64,000 nucleotides of DNA from DATAAP01 sp041690495 (GTDB lineage Bacteria; Pseudomonadota; Alphaproteobacteria; CACIAM-22H2): assembly GCA_041690495.1 (NCBI GenBank), contig JAWLHE010000003.1:416967-480966 (forward strand), written 5' to 3'. Within the stretch, counting starts at the first letter, position 1, and every line of letters begins with the position of its first letter. Shown here one piece after another: positions 33,814 through 42,474 of this stretch. The notes beneath the pieces are model-generated. The model was given only the letters and a program-made list of their open reading frames with translations. It was not told the origin of the DNA and searched no databases. The position numbers and the translations under genes were made by a program.

Positions 33814-35310
33814 ATGAACGACCGCGCGGCTTTTCGGATCACGCCCGACCTGCGCTTCCTTTATCCGCAGCCGGCGCACGAGGCGGCGTTCGCGGCCTTG
33901 AACGGGGCGCTCCGGCGCGGCGCCGGCCTGGCGCTGGTCGACGGCGAGGTTGGAACGGGCAAGACCATCCTGCTGCGCCGGCTCGAGGCAACCCTGCGAT
34001 CGTCCGGTCTGCGCCCGCGCTATATTCCCTATTCCGAGCTGAGCGTCGCCGCTCTGCTCGATTGGGCCGATGGCGATCCTGCTTTCAGGCAACCCGGGCG
34101 GCCGATCCCTTCGAGCATCCTGCTTCTCGATGACGCCGAGAACTGCTCGAACGTGCTTCTCTCCGGCCTCCAGGACCTCGCTGCGAAGCGGCGCGAACGG
34201 CCGCACGGACCGCAGATCGTTCTGGTCGGCGGGGCGTCCTTGTGGCCCCGCATGCTGCGCGAGCTGCCGAACCTGGCCGAGCTCGTCGATACGCACGTTA
34301 CGATGAGCCCCCTCAGCGTCGACGAGATCGGTCAATATGTCGGTCACCGCCTCCAGGTGGCGGGACGGCCCGCGGACCTGTTTTCGCGGGAGGCAATCGA
34401 GACCATCGCCGGCTACTCGCGCGGCGTTCCGAGACTGGTAAACCAGGTCTGCTCGCGGGCTCTGATTCTCGCGGATCTCGAGCAGGCCAAATCGATTTCG
34501 CAAGAAACGGTCGCGGAAGCGATCGAGGACTGCCCCGCAGCGCTGTTGGATGGCCGATCGCCGCCGGCACATGCCGCACCGGCCAAAATGCCACCCGCGC
34601 CCGACGCGCAGACCGCAACCGCCGCAAGCCGGCCCGACACTGCGGCAGGGCTGCCGCCGGAGCCGCCCGGGAATAACCAGCCAGCCTGCGAGAACGAGCC
34701 GGCATCGCCGCCACCGCTCGCGGACTCCCCGCGGGCCGAGCCGACCGCCCCGATCAGTGCAAAATTCCAGCCGCCAGCTGCAGACCCGGATGGCGCGGAT
34801 GCGACACAGAAGATGCCTTCCGCCGCCGCTCAGCGGCCCTTCGCAAGCCACAGACGCAAGGAAGGCCGGCTCAAATTCAAAGCCGTGGATGCGGAGGACG
34901 ACACCTCCGGCTCCCCCGCGAAACCGGAACCGCCGGGAAGCCCGCCCGTGTTTTCCGGCTTCGTGCCGCGGCAAAGAAGCCTTCCCGTCGAGCCCGCGCC
35001 GGTGGACCTGCCGGCGCCTGGCGTTGCGACATCGTTTTCCGGCTTCGTGCCGCGGCGCAAGGAGCCGGATAAGCCGGCCGCCCGGCAGGGCGCCGGCCAG
35101 GCGGATTCGGCGGGCCGGCGACGCAGCCGATCGCGCGCGGTGGGGATGGCCCTGGCCGCCGTAGTGATCGGCGGTAGCGCCTTCTACGCGCTTCGGGTAT
35201 CGCCAGACTCGGCCGAGGCGGCGGTTGAAGCGGCGCACGCGATTTTCGGCGCCGCCGTCGAGACCGTGCGCAATTTCCAGGTCAAGGTCGGCGAGTTGCT
35301 GCGGCGCTGA
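33814..35310 (+). CDS. ExeA/GspA-like AAA ATPase with Pro-rich tail and C-terminal membrane segment, 498 aa
   Basis: N-terminal AAA_22 ATPase domain (about 1-260): Walker A GEVGTGKT at 44-51, Walker B SILLLDDAEN near 105. A Pro/Ala-rich linker (about 270-440) carries two copies of FSGFVPR, and a single hydrophobic segment (about 447-466, AVGMALAAVVIGGSAFYAL) is near the C-terminus. The ATG at 33814 is chosen because family homology starts there; a GTG-like or earlier in-frame start at 33733 would add 27 residues of no similarity. It resembles the XrtA-associated ATPase at 42475 but has an anchored tail. Likely couples ATP hydrolysis to envelope export or assembly. Confidence 0.82.
   Translation: MNDRAAFRITPDLRFLYPQPAHEAAFAALNGALRRGAGLALVDGEVGTGKTILLRRLEATLRSSGLRPRYIPYSELSVAALLDWADGDPAFRQPGRPIPSSILLLDDAENCSNVLLSGLQDLAAKRRERPHGPQIVLVGGASLWPRMLRELPNLAELVDTHVTMSPLSVDEIGQYVGHRLQVAGRPADLFSREAIETIAGYSRGVPRLVNQVCSRALILADLEQAKSISQETVAEAIEDCPAALLDGRSPPAHAAPAKMPPAPDAQTATAASRPDTAAGLPPEPPGNNQPACENEPASPPPLADSPRAEPTAPISAKFQPPAADPDGADATQKMPSAAAQRPFASHRRKEGRLKFKAVDAEDDTSGSPAKPEPPGSPPVFSGFVPRQRSLPVEPAPVDLPAPGVATSFSGFVPRRKEPDKPAARQGAGQADSAGRRRSRSRAVGMALAAVVIGGSAFYALRVSPDSAEAAVEAAHAIFGAAVETVRNFQVKVGELLRR
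34951..35056 (+). repeat. pair of perfect 22-bp direct repeats encoding SGFVPR
   Basis: Positions 34951-34972 and 35035-35056 are identical over 22 bases (starting TTTTCCGGCTTC) and 84 bp apart in the same frame. They encode FSGFVPR twice in the linker of the ATPase. Identity at third codon positions points to a recent duplication or to selection on the DNA. Confidence 0.85.
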
Positions 35311-35316
35311 CCTTCG

Positions 35317-35336
35317 GGCGCCGCATATGCGGCGCC
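35317..35336. terminator. 20-bp perfect palindrome between convergent genes
   Basis: GGCGCCGCATATGCGGCGCC is its own reverse complement. It occupies the 30-bp gap between the stops of the ATPase gene (+) and flippase gene (-). In either transcript it would form a GC-rich hairpin, so a bidirectional transcription stop is likely, although neither side has a T tract. A protein-binding site is an alternative. Confidence 0.5.
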
Positions 35337-35340
35337 AATC

Positions 35341-36918
35341 CTATGTCCGCCCGGCAAGATACGTGGCGATCGGGGCGGACCGGCGGAGATACGCGACGGC
35401 GTCCAGGGCCATCGATTCGGCGCCGCGCGGCCGGCCGGCGATCCACCAAAGAAGGAAATGCACGATGGCGTAGATCAAGGCGCCCGCGGCGATGCCGGCG
35501 AGGAGTTTCACGGCGGGGAAGTCGATCGCATGATCGGCCCACACCGACAATGCGTGCAAGGGGGCGCCCATGACGATCGCGGCGACCCACGACCGCCACA
35601 CCGCACGCAGCAGCCGCAGCGGCGACACCGCCAGAACCCGCAAGGTGATGCCATAGGACACGACCAGGCCGGCGCAGGCGACGGAGACGGCGGCCCAGGC
35701 CGCCCCGGCCAGGCCGCCGAGCCAGATCCCGGTGATCAGCGCCGGGCTCAGCAACGCGATGTGCAGGGCCGACAGCTTCGTGATGACCTTGGGCCGGCCC
35801 AACGCCAGCAGGACCGAAGTGGCATTGGCGCCTCCCAGCCTGATCAGGCCGTGCAACGAAAGGATTTGCAGCAGCGGAATGGCATCGAGCCACTTTTCGC
35901 CCAGAAGCGTCCGCACGATCGGGTCGGCGAGGACGGTGATCCCGGCGGCGGCCGGAACGGCCAGCATCAGCAGCACGGAAATTCCGTCCAGGTAGGACTG
36001 CCGCAGCCGGTCGAGGTCCCCTGCGATTTTGGCCATGCCCGGATATATCGCCCGCTGAATCGGCGCCGCCAGCTCCGTGGTAGGAAGCGCCGCGATCTCG
36101 GATGAGACATTGTAGACGCCCAGATCATGCGCGCCGAACCAGCGGCCGATGATGAAGACGTCGAGGCGGGTCGCGAGGAAATGCAGCATATTGTTGACGA
36201 GCAGCCATTTCGAGAAACCGATCAGGGCGCGCCATTCTCGCAGGCAGAAGCGCGGTCGGTAGCCGTGCATGACATAGCTCGATACCGTGGCCGTCACCGA
36301 CCCCGCCACGATGCCTGCGACCAGGGCCCAGTACTCTCGCCACACCACGGCGAGGGTCAGGGTAACCGAGAAGCTGACCAGCTTCTGTGTCACCATGAAC
36401 ATGAACTCGCGGCCGAACCGCATTTCCTTGCGGAAATTGACCACACCGACGTTCTGAAAGCCCTCAAGCGCAATCGTTCCGGCGAAAATGCAGATCATGC
36501 TCGTCAGGCGCGCGTCGTTGAAAGCCACGCTCATTGGGTAGGCGAGCGCCGCGACCAGCAAACCGAGCAGGACGCCTCGGATCACCGCCAGCGTCCAGGC
36601 GGTGTCGTAGTGGTCGCGGCCCGCCTTCACATCGCGGATCAGGGCGACGTCAAAACTGAACTGACCAAGAACCTCCACGGCGAAGGCGATGCTCGTCGCG
36701 AGCGCAACCAGCCCGAAATCCTCGGGCACGAGCAGCCTGGCAAGGATGATCGTGCTGACCAGGCCGATCGCGCGCACCAGCAGGCGCATCAGGACCATCC
36801 AGGCCGCGCCCACCGCCATTTGCCGGCCGATACCCGGCGCGCCGCCTGCGGTCATCTGCGGATCCACGGCCGCTCCATCGGTCCGGATGTCCGCATGATC
36901 AGGACCGGAATGCGCCAC
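35341..36918 (-). CDS. polysaccharide flippase (MATE/MVF family, Wzx-like), 525 aa
   Basis: Inner-membrane protein with 12-14 hydrophobic segments, of the oligosaccharide-flippase type. It opens with GAAWMVLMRLLVRAIGLVSTIILARLLVPEDFGLVALA, characteristic of the family (shown here as adjoining motifs GAAWMVLMRLLVRA and ARLLVPEDFGLVALA). It should translocate lipid-linked repeat units to the periplasm. The first 40 residues are hydrophilic; the GTG at 36918 is uncertain and an ATG at 36855 just before MTAGGAPGIGRQ is an alternative. Convergent with the ATPase gene and divergent from the core operon. Confidence 0.9.
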   Translation of the reverse strand: MAHSGPDHADIRTDGAAVDPQMTAGGAPGIGRQMAVGAAWMVLMRLLVRAIGLVSTIILARLLVPEDFGLVALATSIAFAVEVLGQFSFDVALIRDVKAGRDHYDTAWTLAVIRGVLLGLLVAALAYPMSVAFNDARLTSMICIFAGTIALEGFQNVGVVNFRKEMRFGREFMFMVTQKLVSFSVTLTLAVVWREYWALVAGIVAGSVTATVSSYVMHGYRPRFCLREWRALIGFSKWLLVNNMLHFLATRLDVFIIGRWFGAHDLGVYNVSSEIAALPTTELAAPIQRAIYPGMAKIAGDLDRLRQSYLDGISVLLMLAVPAAAGITVLADPIVRTLLGEKWLDAIPLLQILSLHGLIRLGGANATSVLLALGRPKVITKLSALHIALLSPALITGIWLGGLAGAAWAAVSVACAGLVVSYGITLRVLAVSPLRLLRAVWRSWVAAIVMGAPLHALSVWADHAIDFPAVKLLAGIAAGALIYAIVHFLLWWIAGRPRGAESMALDAVAYLRRSAPIATYLAGRT

Positions 36919-37637
36919 GACGATGTCCGGGATGCGCCGGCACGTCTCGTTCCAGGGGGAGGGTCGCCGCGCATTGATATTCTTTCATAATTCTTCGAAA
37001 AGGCCATGACGCGGCGGCGCATGGCCCGCCTGCCGGTTGCTGTCGCGACGGCAATCGCCGATGCGCGTTCCGGTTGGGTCGGCCCGAAGCGGAAACACAG
37101 CATCAGGCCTCCGCGCGCCCGTCTTCGACGCGCCGGAGACGCGGCATCTATAGTGAAACGTGGGTTGAAATAGCCTTAATAATTTATTGCCGCCGGCAGC
37201 AAGACTGGCAAACCACCGGGGCGGGTGCTAATCCCTTCGCCGCGCGATGCGGCATGACGAAATGCGCGGGCAGCCGGCACGGACCCGGCGCCCGGGGAAA
37301 GCACAGAGAGGGTGGATCGGTCGCTTTGTAGAAATTTTAGTAATGTTCGCATTCTATAAACCTGCCAGTCGCGCTGGTTTACAATCCTGACGGGCCAGAC
37401 GCTTCCGAATTTCACCTCGGGAGCTTCACCAAGAGTTGCAGAACACTGTCCTAACCCTCTATATTTCGCCACATTGCGTGTTTCTATGATCGAGCTTCCC
37501 GAGCAGACCTCGGACCGGATCCGCTGGCGCGCACAGACGCCTGCAGCAGCGCATCGAAGGGCGGGGTCGCGGCGCTCGCACGCACAGATGGTTCTAGGGG
37601 CAAGGCTGTTTCAAACGGCCATTGAGGAGGCTTGAGA
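36919..37637. other. 719-bp non-coding region between the flippase gene and the core EPS operon
   Basis: The longest gap in the window. No frame in it looks coding. It holds AT-rich patches that contrast with the surrounding GC (36973-36998; 37160-37190; 37325-37362), an imperfect palindrome TTGCCGCCGGCAGCAA at 37187-37202, and one sigma-70-like promoter candidate at 37436-37465. It must contain the promoter of the ten-gene core operon and probably that of the flippase. The length leaves room for a long regulated leader or a small RNA, neither of which can be demonstrated by eye. Confidence 0.5.
37436..37465 (+). promoter_or_regulatory. candidate sigma-70-type promoter for the core EPS operon
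   Basis: TTGCAG (37436-37441) and TATATT (37460-37465) are separated by 18 bp, facing the operon that starts at 37638. The match is fair. It would give a leader of about 165 nt. Other promoters in this long region are possible. Confidence 0.35.
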
Positions 37638-38270
37638 ATGATGATGACGGGCAACAAAGGTCTGAGAGCAACTCTGGCGGGTTTCGCGTTTGCGGTATTG
37701 GCCCTGACCGGTTGCTCGTCGTTGGAGGGACTGCCGCCGGCGACGCCGACGATCGAGGGTCCTGGCCCCGAATACGTCATCGGCCCGCTCGACAACCTGA
37801 ACATATTCGTGTGGCGCAATCCGGACGTGTCGATCAACATCCCCGTCCGGCCCGATGGCCGCATTTCCACCCCGCTGATCGAGGATCTGCCCGCCGCGGG
37901 CAAGACGCCGACCCAGCTCGCCCGCGACATCGAAGGCGAGCTGTCGAAATTCATTCAGGACCCGATCGTTACCGTCATCGTCACCGGATTCAACGGTCCG
38001 TTTGCGCGCCAGGTGCGCGTCGTGGGACAGGCGACCCGTCCGCAGGCGATCCCGTACAGCGACAACATGACCCTGCTCGACGTCATGGTGGCGGTCGGCG
38101 GCATCACCGAGTTCGCGGCAGGCAATCGCGCCTCGATCGTGCGCACGGTCAACAACGAGCAGAGGCAGTACCGGGTCCGCCTGAGCGATCTCGTCAAGGA
38201 TGGCGACGTCTCGGCGAATGTGCAGATGCTGCCAGGCGATGTTCTGATCATTCCGGAAAGCTGGTTCTAG
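37638..38270 (+). CDS. polysaccharide export outer-membrane lipoprotein, XrtA type (Wza/EpsE-like, TIGR03027-like), 210 aa
   Basis: Outer-membrane export lipoprotein. Lipobox LTGC near residue 28 gives a lipidated Cys after a short signal peptide. It has a Poly_export domain (about 45-125: YVIGPLDNLNIFVWRNPDVS, VRPDGRISTPLIEDLPAAG) and a SLBB domain (about 130-205: VRVVGQATRPQAIPYSDNMTLLDVMVAVGG as adjoining motifs). GAGGAGG at 37624-37630 is 7 bp before ATG 37638, which is preferred over a TTG at 37632. It is shorter than E. coli Wza and probably needs the barrel protein at 40974 to make a full conduit. First gene of the ten-gene core operon. Confidence 0.94.
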   Translation: MMMTGNKGLRATLAGFAFAVLALTGCSSLEGLPPATPTIEGPGPEYVIGPLDNLNIFVWRNPDVSINIPVRPDGRISTPLIEDLPAAGKTPTQLARDIEGELSKFIQDPIVTVIVTGFNGPFARQVRVVGQATRPQAIPYSDNMTLLDVMVAVGGITEFAAGNRASIVRTVNNEQRQYRVRLSDLVKDGDVSANVQMLPGDVLIIPESWF

Positions 38271-38358
38271 GGCTCGCGCCGGCGCCGCGACCGGGCGGTC
38301 GGGCGCCGGCAGGCCGAGAGACGCGGTTCGGACCAAGGTCTTCGAAGGAGCGCGACCC

Positions 38359-39942
38359 GTGGTTTCCGTCAAGATGATGATGTGGGATTACGCGTCGGCG
38401 ATGTGGCGCCGGCGCTGGTTCGCCGCCGGCGTCGCGTGGCTGGTCTGCGTGGCGGGCTGGGCCTTCGTCGCGACGATGCCCGACCAGTACCAGGCGAGGA
38501 CGCGAATCTACGTCGATACGGATAGCATGCTGCGCCCCCTGCTGCGTGGCATCACGGTCGATTCGAACACGCTCAATCAGGTCGACATCATGCAGCGCAC
38601 GCTGCTGAGCCGGCCGAACCTCCAGAAAGTCGCGCGTCTCGCCGATCTGGATCTGCATGCGACGAGCCTGCCGCAGCAGGAGCAGATCATCGCGGATCTC
38701 GGCCGCCAGATCAGAATCGTCAACCAGGCGCCCAATCTGTTCGAGCTGACCTACGAGAATCCGCAGCCGCAGACCGCGAAGAAGGTGATCCAGTCGCTGC
38801 TCGATATCTTCGTCGAGACGAATCTGGGCAATACCCGCAAGGACATCGTGGTGGCGCGCAGCTTCATCGACGAGCAGATCAAGGAATACGAGAGGCAGCT
38901 CGATGCGGCCGAGCGCCGTCTCGCCGACTTCAAGGCGGAGAACGTCGGCTTTCTTCCGGGCGACCACAATTACTCGACCCGGCTGGAAGTCGCCCGCACC
39001 GAGGTCGCCAAGACGCAGGGCGAGCTCGCCGAAGCCCGCAAGAGCCGCGACGAGCTCAAGAAGCAGCTCGCCGAAACGCCCAAATTCGTCGAGACCGTCA
39101 ATTCGGGCCCGCTCGGCCCCGATTTTGGACCGCCGATCGGCGGTGCGGGCATGGATTCCGTACTGCGCGTGCCGGAGCTCGAGCAGAGGCTCAAGACCCT
39201 CCTGCTGCGCTACACCGAACGCCATCCCGACGTCGTCGAGGCGAAGCGTCTGCTCGAGCTGGCCAAGCGCGAGGAGGAGGAACGCGCCGCCATGGAAGCC
39301 GAAGGGTCGTCCCCGATGCCCGAGCCGGGCGGCATGAAGACGACCACATCGAATCCGGTCTACGAGCAGATGCGCCTGCAACAGGTCCAGCTCGAGACCA
39401 CCATCGCGAGCCTGGAGAGCCGGCTCGAGCGCCAGACGTCGGACGTGCAGAAGTGGGAGCAGCTCGCGCGCGCCGTTCCGGGCGTCGCCGCGGAAATGGC
39501 GCGCCTGGATCGCGATCACGCAGTCATCAAGCGCAACTACGACGAGCTGGTGGCCCGGCGCGAGGCCGCGCGCATCGGACAGGACCTCGAAACTCAGACG
39601 AAGGCGGTTCAGTTCCGGCTGGTCGACCCGCCGGAGGTCCCGTCGAGGCCAACCGGTCCGAAGCGGGCCCTGTTCGTGTCGGTCGTATTCGTCATGGGGC
39701 TGGGCATCGGAGGCGCATTCGCCTTCTTCCTGAGCCAGCTCGACAGCACGATGCGCCATGCAGAGCAGCTTCGCATGTCGTTCAAGCTCCCCGTGCTCGG
39801 CAGCGTATCGATGATCCAGTCGGCCTGGGCGCAGCGCCGCAGGCGGATCGAACTCGCCTCGTTCGGCCTTGCATGCCTCAGCCTCGTCGGCGCGTATCTC
39901 GGGCTGCTGTCGATCGAAGCCTTGCTCTCGAAGACCATCTAA
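38359..39942 (+). CDS. polysaccharide chain-length determinant, XrtA type (TIGR03007-like), 527 aa
   Basis: Wzz-domain co-polymerase of the inner membrane. Transmembrane segments are near residues 21-40 and 430-455, with a third hydrophobic stretch at the C-terminus (about 490-512), and a long coiled-coil periplasmic domain lies between. The Pro-rich PPEVPSRPTGPKR motif just before the second membrane helix is typical. The GTG at 38359 is favoured, because AAGGAG (38345-38350) lies 8 bp upstream; ATGs 15-21 bp later are too far. Controls polymer length together with the tyrosine kinase encoded 29 bp downstream. Confidence 0.94.
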   Translation: MVSVKMMMWDYASAMWRRRWFAAGVAWLVCVAGWAFVATMPDQYQARTRIYVDTDSMLRPLLRGITVDSNTLNQVDIMQRTLLSRPNLQKVARLADLDLHATSLPQQEQIIADLGRQIRIVNQAPNLFELTYENPQPQTAKKVIQSLLDIFVETNLGNTRKDIVVARSFIDEQIKEYERQLDAAERRLADFKAENVGFLPGDHNYSTRLEVARTEVAKTQGELAEARKSRDELKKQLAETPKFVETVNSGPLGPDFGPPIGGAGMDSVLRVPELEQRLKTLLLRYTERHPDVVEAKRLLELAKREEEERAAMEAEGSSPMPEPGGMKTTTSNPVYEQMRLQQVQLETTIASLESRLERQTSDVQKWEQLARAVPGVAAEMARLDRDHAVIKRNYDELVARREAARIGQDLETQTKAVQFRLVDPPEVPSRPTGPKRALFVSVVFVMGLGIGGAFAFFLSQLDSTMRHAEQLRMSFKLPVLGSVSMIQSAWAQRRRRIELASFGLACLSLVGAYLGLLSIEALLSKTI

Positions 39943-39971
39943 TCCGGCGAAGAACTACCAGGATCCGTTTG

Positions 39972-40955
39972 ATGGACTTTCCCGAAAAGGCACGTCGCGC
40001 CGAACGCCCCACCGCGCGAAAGTCGCTCGTCGAGCGGGCCGCCGCGATTTTCGACAGCGAACCGCAGCGTCCGCCCGAGCCCCCGCGTGCAAGCAACGCG
40101 GCGGCCGCCGGCGCGATTCCGTCCGCGGCGCAACCGGTGCCCAAGGCGCTGCCGGAAGCGGCTCCGGGGCCGATAACCGGACCGGTATCCCCGCCTGCGC
40201 CCGCGATCGCGAAGCGCGTCACGCGCAAGCAGATCGAGCTCAATTTCAATCGCCTGCGCGAGAAGGGCTTCGTGGTTCCCGGCGATCGCTCGACGACCGC
40301 GGAGGAGATCCGGCTGATCAAGCGGCCGCTGCTGCGCCAGGCCTTTTCCGACGGTCGCGGCACGAACGGCACCTCGCACCTGATCATGGTGACAAGCGCT
40401 CGTCCGAGCGAAGGCAAGACGTTCATGGCCGTGAATCTCGCGCTGAGCATGGCGCTCGAGAAGGATATCACCGTCCTGCTCGTCGACGCAGACGTCGCGC
40501 AGCCGATGATTCCCGCGGTGCTCGGCTTCGAGTCGGACCGCGGCCTGCTCGACCTCCTCGTCGACGACCAGCTCGACATGTCCGAGGTCATGATCCGGAC
40601 CAATATCGAGAACCTTTCGGTCCTGCCGTCCGGCCGCGACATGCCGAACGCCAACGAGCTGCTGGCGAGCGCAAAAATGGGTGCGCTCATCAAGGACATC
40701 GCGGAGCGTTATCCCGACCGCGTCATCATCTTCGACACGCCTCCCGTCCTCGTTCGCACGGAAACCAGCGTGCTGGCGACGCATGTGGGCCAGGTCGCGT
40801 TTGTCGTCGAAGCCGAGCAGACGAACGAGACGACGGTGAAGGAGGCGCTTGAGCTGCTCGACGGCTGCAGCAATATTGGCCTGATCTTGAACAAGCTTCG
40901 TTCTTCCTACGGCACCGACCGGTTCGGTCAGTATTACGGAAGATACAAGCGATAA
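39972..40955 (+). CDS. XrtA-associated tyrosine autokinase (TIGR03018-like), 327 aa
   Basis: Cytoplasmic BY-kinase. A Pro/Ala-rich N-terminal 80 residues are followed by a P-loop ATPase domain: Walker A SARPSEGKT, Walker A' LLVDADVAQP, and Walker B RVIIFDTPPVL. The tail is a tyrosine cluster (SSYGTDRFGQYYGRYKR) that would be autophosphorylated. It partners the chain-length determinant to cycle polymerisation and export. The ATG at 39972 starts MDFPEKARRAERPTARKSLV, which resembles other members; the open frame continues upstream but overlaps the previous gene. Confidence 0.93.
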   Translation: MDFPEKARRAERPTARKSLVERAAAIFDSEPQRPPEPPRASNAAAAGAIPSAAQPVPKALPEAAPGPITGPVSPPAPAIAKRVTRKQIELNFNRLREKGFVVPGDRSTTAEEIRLIKRPLLRQAFSDGRGTNGTSHLIMVTSARPSEGKTFMAVNLALSMALEKDITVLLVDADVAQPMIPAVLGFESDRGLLDLLVDDQLDMSEVMIRTNIENLSVLPSGRDMPNANELLASAKMGALIKDIAERYPDRVIIFDTPPVLVRTETSVLATHVGQVAFVVEAEQTNETTVKEALELLDGCSNIGLILNKLRSSYGTDRFGQYYGRYKR

Positions 40956-40973
40956 TCCCTGCCAGGGGGGCAG

Positions 40974-42464
40974 ATGCGGCAATTCAAGAAGAACCGCAGC
41001 ACAGGGTCGCTTTCCCGGTTTGCTGCGAGCCTTGCGCTCGTCGCAACCGCCGGTACGGGCTCAGATGCGATGGCCGAACAGTGGCGTGTCCTGCCGCGTG
41101 TAACGGTCGAGCAGGCCTATAACGACAACATCGATCTGACACGCAAAGGCACCGAGACCTCCGATTTCATCACGTCGATCAGCCCGGGTGTCAGCGTCCG
41201 CGGCACCGGCCGGCGGCTGGCGCTCAATTTCGATTACGATCCCGAGCAGATCCTCTTCCTGGAGAACAGCAGCCGCAACGAACTGCGGCAGCGATTTCGC
41301 GGGTTCGGCAATGCCGAGCTGATCGAGCAGCTCCTTTTCCTGGAGGCAAGCGGGTCGGTCAATCAGCAGTTCGTCGACAATACCGATGCGATCGGCGGCA
41401 CCACTCTGACCGGCAGCCGCAATCTCCGGACCGTCCAGACCTACAGCCTCGGGCCGATCCTGCGCAATCATCTCGGCTCATTCGCCGACGCCGAGACGCG
41501 CTACAATTTCAATGCGTTCCTGGTCGATGACGAATCGGTCGCGGACTCCACGCAGCACGAGTTCTCGTTCCTGCTCACGAGCGGTCGACAGTTCACCGAT
41601 CTCGCCTGGGACTTCAACGCCACCGCCTCGAATGCGGAGCGCGAGAACGGCAGCGCTACGTTCAGCGGCACCGAGATCGAGCGGCGCCTTGCGAAGCTCA
41701 ACGCCCAGTACGCATTCAACTCCACATGGTCGCTGCTCGCGGGACTGGGCTACGAGAAGATCGACGATCCGACGTTGTTCGATCCGCCCGACGACGTGAT
41801 CTGGGACGTCGGGTTCCAGGTCCGGCCGAACAGCGTGTCGACCGCGCGCTTTACGGTGGGGCGGCGCTTCGGCGGCTCCAACTACAATGCCGAGGTCGAT
41901 TACCGGCCCAGCCCGCTGACTCGGCTGCGCGCCAGCTACATCCAGGCGATCAATACGTCACAGTCTCTCGGCGCGCAGGATCTCGCCTCTCTGTCGCTTA
42001 GCCCCCAGGGGACGCTGATCGATTCGGAGACGGGACTGCCATTCCTGCCGGGGGATCCGCGATTCGGCCTCAGCAACAGCGCGTTCCGGCAGGACCGCTT
42101 CTCGGCCGGCATCGAGCACACCAGCCTGCGCAATCGCTATTCTCTCGAAATCTTCGACGAAAAGCGCGAGTTCGACGTACAGGCCCAGAACGACACGCAT
42201 TCGCGCGGCGTCGTTCTCGGGTTCAACCGGTCGCTGACTCCGCTGCTGTCGCTCAATCTGTCGGGCTCGTACTCGCTCACCAAGTTCGAAAATCAATCCG
42301 AGCGCGAGGATAACCTGTACTCGGCGAATGCGGGTCTCAGCTATCGCCTGTCCGAGACCGCGCAGGCTCGTGTCACGTATCGGCGCACCGAACGCGACTC
42401 GAACGGCGCGAACGGGGACCTCGTCGAGAATTTCGTCGCAGTAACGCTGCTCAAGGAGTTCTAG
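40974..42464 (+). CDS. outer-membrane beta-barrel protein, PEP-CTERM-associated (TIGR03016-like), 496 aa
   Basis: Signal peptide to about residue 36 (cleavage after SDAMA), then a long run of amphipathic strands with alternating polar and aromatic residues (for example RFTVGRRFGGSNYNAEVDYR, LSLNLSGSYSLTKFE) ending in EF/VTLLKEF, a C-terminal aromatic signature for barrel insertion. Probably the outer-membrane pore or assembly partner for the exopolysaccharide, complementing the short EpsE-like lipoprotein. GGGGGG at 40965-40970 serves as ribosome site. 18 bp after the kinase gene. Confidence 0.9.
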   Translation: MRQFKKNRSTGSLSRFAASLALVATAGTGSDAMAEQWRVLPRVTVEQAYNDNIDLTRKGTETSDFITSISPGVSVRGTGRRLALNFDYDPEQILFLENSSRNELRQRFRGFGNAELIEQLLFLEASGSVNQQFVDNTDAIGGTTLTGSRNLRTVQTYSLGPILRNHLGSFADAETRYNFNAFLVDDESVADSTQHEFSFLLTSGRQFTDLAWDFNATASNAERENGSATFSGTEIERRLAKLNAQYAFNSTWSLLAGLGYEKIDDPTLFDPPDDVIWDVGFQVRPNSVSTARFTVGRRFGGSNYNAEVDYRPSPLTRLRASYIQAINTSQSLGAQDLASLSLSPQGTLIDSETGLPFLPGDPRFGLSNSAFRQDRFSAGIEHTSLRNRYSLEIFDEKREFDVQAQNDTHSRGVVLGFNRSLTPLLSLNLSGSYSLTKFENQSEREDNLYSANAGLSYRLSETAQARVTYRRTERDSNGANGDLVENFVAVTLLKEF

Positions 42465-42474
42465 GCCGGTCGAT

